A DNA stretch of 8,215 nt, taken from contig JAISKY010000031.1 of NCBI GenBank assembly GCA_031260745.1, positions 1 to 8,215 of the forward strand. The letters are read 5' to 3'. Of this stretch, positions 6,806-8,215 are shown piece by piece. This stretch comes from Oscillospiraceae bacterium. GTDB lineage: Bacteria > Bacillota > Clostridia > Oscillospirales > Oscillospiraceae. Both the position numbers and the translations under genes were made by a program. Each line of letters begins with the position of its first letter. The first letter of the stretch is position 1. Below the pieces are notes generated by a model, which saw only the letters and a program-made list of their open reading frames with translations, was not told the origin of the DNA and did no database searches.

Positions 6806-7936
6806 TTAACCCGCGCTCGTAATTCTGACGGGCAGAATCATATACAGGAAACTATCGTCATTTTCGTCTGATGGAGTTATTATACACGGATTTACCGCGG
6901 TATTAAACTTCATTTTGATTTCATCGGACGGAGCCGCTTTCAGCGCGTCCAGCATATAGCGGTTATTGAACCCGATTTCCAATCCGCCGCCGTCGCCTTT
7001 TATCAGGCATTCGTCATTCGCCTTACCTACCGGAGTTAACGCTTTTAACTTAACTACGCCGTCGTCAAGCGTAACCCTAAGCGGACTTTTCAAAGTGTCG
7101 TTTATGATAAGCGACACTCGTTCAATACTGGTAGTCAGAGCTTTACGGTCTACGTCGATTTCAATCTTACTCTGTTCGGGAATTGAGCGTTTATAGTCAA
7201 GGAACTCGCCCTCAAGCCGACGTGAAATTATCTCCGTTTCGCGTACTTTGCACATAATGTATCTTGACCCGACCGTTATCGCGGCAAGTCCCTCGGAGTC
7301 GGAACAAATGTTTTTCAACTCGCCTAACATCGTACCCGGAACAACGAAACTGTCCGTTTGACCCTCGACGAGCTGACCGTTATACTCGCCGATATTCTCG
7401 CGGCGAAGCGCGAGCCTGTAGCCGTCTACCGAAATCACCGTAAGATTCGGACCGTTAATCTCGAACAAACTTCCGGTGTGAATCGGTTTGTTATCATTTT
7501 CGCTGACGGCGAACAAAGTTTCGGAGATTATGCTCTTGAAAACTCCCTCCGGCAAGCGGATTTGGTTTTCCGTGTCAACAGCCGGAAGTTCCGGAAAATC
7601 GTCGGCGGACGAACCCAGTATCTCAAACTCCGACGCGTAACACGAAATCTTAACCATCAGGTTATTGCAGTCGATAGTAAGTTTATCCGACGGCATATTG
7701 CGTATTATGTCCGTAAACAATTTCGAATTGAGTACAATAGAACCCGGAGTGTCAACCTCCGCCTCGATTCGCGTACGTATTCCGGTTTTCAGGTCATAGC
7801 CGGAAACTATAAGCTCGGCGCCGGACGTTTGAAGCAGTAAGCCCTCCAGCGCGGGCATCGTACTTTTTGACGCTACCGCTCTGCCGGCAGTTTGGACTGC
7901 GGTTAGTAATTCCGCTTTATCGCAGTAAAATTTCAT
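6806..7936 (-). CDS. dnaN: DNA polymerase III beta subunit (sliding clamp)
   Basis: 376-residue clamp, the normal family length, that dimerises into a ring on DNA and tethers the replicative polymerase and many partners. Three clamp-fold domains are expected at about 1-121, 129-250 and 251-376. Recognisable segments are SVDGYRLALRR (169-179), GFNNRYMLDALKA (322-334) and the C-terminal YMILPVRI (365-372), which contribute to the partner-binding pocket. I start it at the ATG at 7936 (MKFYCDKAEL), which has GGAGG seven nucleotides upstream and matches known clamp N-termini. The same frame stays open upstream to a TTG at 8053, but that 39-residue extension is poly-leucine and is the translation of the DnaA-trio array, not protein. 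It is the first gene after the origin spacer and leads the yaaA-recF-gyrB cluster. Confidence 0.98.
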   Translation of the reverse strand: MKFYCDKAELLTAVQTAGRAVASKSTMPALEGLLLQTSGAELIVSGYDLKTGIRTRIEAEVDTPGSIVLNSKLFTDIIRNMPSDKLTIDCNNLMVKISCYASEFEILGSSADDFPELPAVDTENQIRLPEGVFKSIISETLFAVSENDNKPIHTGSLFEINGPNLTVISVDGYRLALRRENIGEYNGQLVEGQTDSFVVPGTMLGELKNICSDSEGLAAITVGSRYIMCKVRETEIISRRLEGEFLDYKRSIPEQSKIEIDVDRKALTTSIERVSLIINDTLKSPLRVTLDDGVVKLKALTPVGKANDECLIKGDGGGLEIGFNNRYMLDALKAAPSDEIKMKFNTAVNPCIITPSDENDDSFLYMILPVRITSAG

Positions 7937-7943
7937 CTCGAAA

Positions 7944-7948
7944 CCTCC
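7944..7948 (-). promoter_or_regulatory. dnaN ribosome binding site
   Basis: GGAGG on the minus strand, seven nucleotides before the ATG at 7936. It decides the dnaN start against the long in-frame extension upstream, whose TTG at 8053 has no comparable site close by. Confidence 0.9.
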
Positions 7949-8001
7949 GTAGGATATTTTAGAATAATAGTATTTTGCTCCGCATATAATAGAAAGATAT
8001 A

Positions 8002-8030
8002 AATATAATAGTAATAGTAGTAGTAGACAA
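8002..8030 (-). promoter_or_regulatory. Candidate dnaN promoter overlapping the DnaA-trio array
   Basis: On the minus strand, TTGTCT (8025-8030) and TATATT (8002-8007) are separated by 17 nucleotides and would start transcription about 60 nucleotides before dnaN. The region is so AT-rich that chance matches are likely. If real, the promoter coincides with the DnaA-trio tract, and unwinding or DnaA filament formation would compete with transcription of dnaN. Confidence 0.35.
8006..8026. repeat. DnaA-trio array, seven units (origin unwinding element)
   Basis: Read 3' to 5' on the plus strand away from the nearest DnaA box, the triplets are GAT four times, then AAT, GAT, AAT. All seven fit the published DnaA-trio consensus [G/A]A[T/A]. 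On the minus strand they read as CTA/TTA codons. The array begins eight nucleotides from the box at 8035-8043 and ends 69 bp before the dnaN start. Trios are bound by DnaA as single strands during origin opening. Confidence 0.82.
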
Positions 8031-8034
8031 AATT

Positions 8035-8043
8035 TGTGCAAAA
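8035..8043 (-). promoter_or_regulatory. DnaA box adjacent to the trio array
   Basis: TTTTGCACA on the minus strand fits the relaxed consensus TTWTNCACA exactly. It lies eight nucleotides from the first trio, the position expected for the box that nucleates the DnaA filament. Confidence 0.75.
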
Positions 8044-8077
8044 ATTCGGACAAGCCTTATTTTATATGAATCTACAA

Positions 8078-8086
8078 TGTTGATAA
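8078..8086 (-). promoter_or_regulatory. DnaA-box-like site
   Basis: TTATCAACA on the minus strand differs from TTATCCACA at one position. It is 12 nucleotides, about one helical turn, from the next box-like site at 8090-8098 and has the same orientation. Confidence 0.55.
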
Positions 8087-8089
8087 AAA

Positions 8090-8098
8090 TGTTGAAAA
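8090..8098 (-). promoter_or_regulatory. DnaA-box-like site
   Basis: TTTTCAACA on the minus strand departs from the relaxed box consensus TTWTNCACA at one position and has the same orientation as the other boxes. It shares the TCAACA end with its neighbour at 8078-8086, which suggests a real pair of weaker sites. Confidence 0.5.
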
Positions 8099-8160
8099 GT
8101 TAATAATAATAAGGGTTTCGGAAAATTTTTCTTGATTTTGTTTATATCTACTAATAACTT

Positions 8161-8169
8161 TGTGGAAAA
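8161..8169 (-). promoter_or_regulatory. DnaA box near the dnaA end
   Basis: TTTTCCACA on the minus strand fits TTWTNCACA exactly. It lies seven nucleotides after the probable dnaA stop codon. Confidence 0.7.
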
Positions 8170-8176
8170 TGTATAT

Positions 8177-8215
8177 CTAATTATCGTTGTTCAATTCTTT
8201 GATGTCGGTAGTAAT
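8177..8215 (-). CDS. dnaA: DnaA replication initiator, last 12 codons (rest outside window)
   Basis: Reading in from the window edge on the minus strand gives ITTDIKELNNDN followed by TAG (8177-8179). The acidic, helical DIKEL-type ending resembles the extreme C-terminus of DnaA proteins. The position directly before the DnaA-box spacer and dnaN is where dnaA belongs. Only 12 residues are visible, so the call rests mainly on context. Confidence 0.65.
   Translation of the reverse strand: MTTDIKELNNDN

Larger units (their letters stand above)
8006..8169. other. oriC: oriC-like region (dnaA-dnaN spacer): DnaA boxes plus DnaA-trio unwinding element
   Basis: The 240-bp spacer between the probable dnaA stop and dnaN is very AT-rich and has no credible ORF. 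It holds four DnaA-box-like 9-mers, all reading in the dnaA-to-dnaN direction (8161-8169, 8090-8098, 8078-8086, 8035-8043), then seven trinucleotide DnaA-trio units (8006-8026). This polarity is the one described for the B. subtilis unwinding half of oriC. A second box cluster upstream of dnaA, as in bipartite origins, would lie outside the window. Confidence 0.82.

Noticed and set aside
7358..7840. 160-residue plus-strand ORF inside dnaN
   Set aside because: It is antisense to a well-conserved part of the sliding clamp. Its length is explained by the codon bias of the real gene, and it has no recognisable domain or ribosome binding site.

Overview
The window is the replication-origin neighbourhood of a bacterial chromosome, with every gene on the minus strand. 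Reading away from the origin (high to low coordinates), the order is: dnaA 3' end, oriC-like spacer, dnaN, yaaA/rlbA (S4 protein), recF, gyrB, gyrA, and the start of an ene-reductase gene. This dnaA-dnaN-S4-recF-gyrB-gyrA order is the classic Firmicutes arrangement. GyrB signatures such as PLWGKMLNVEKA and MADADVDGAHI, and the GyrA segment around FRKSATTVGDVLGRYHPHGD, resemble (from memory) Clostridia of the Oscillospirales/Ruminococcaceae kind. That placement is inference and no species is claimed.

Right end (7937-8215): the last 12 codons and stop of a probable dnaA, then a 240-bp AT-rich spacer. The spacer holds four DnaA-box-like 9-mers, all in the same orientation, then seven consecutive DnaA-trio triplets, then dnaN. 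This matches the box, trio, dnaN order known from the Bacillus subtilis unwinding region, so the spacer is very likely all or half of oriC.

Centre (800-7936): dnaN (sliding clamp), yaaA, recF, gyrB and gyrA. The first four are tightly packed: a 9-nt gap, an 11-nt overlap and a 35-nt gap. A 135-bp spacer carrying a 22-bp perfect inverted repeat separates gyrB from gyrA. Together the genes provide the clamp, recombination mediator and supercoiling enzyme that work with the origin and fork.

Left end (1-799): after gyrA comes a hairpin that pairs fully only as minus-strand RNA, the likely end of the operon. A near-consensus promoter with a 17-bp spacer follows, and then the first 198 codons of an Old Yellow Enzyme/2-enoate-reductase-type flavoprotein that runs off the window. 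It is a separate transcription unit unrelated to replication.

I found no new defence, mobile or CRISPR system. The best observations are the DnaA-trio array and the false dnaN N-terminus it creates, the gyrB-gyrA inverted repeat, and a few unusual gyrase residues.
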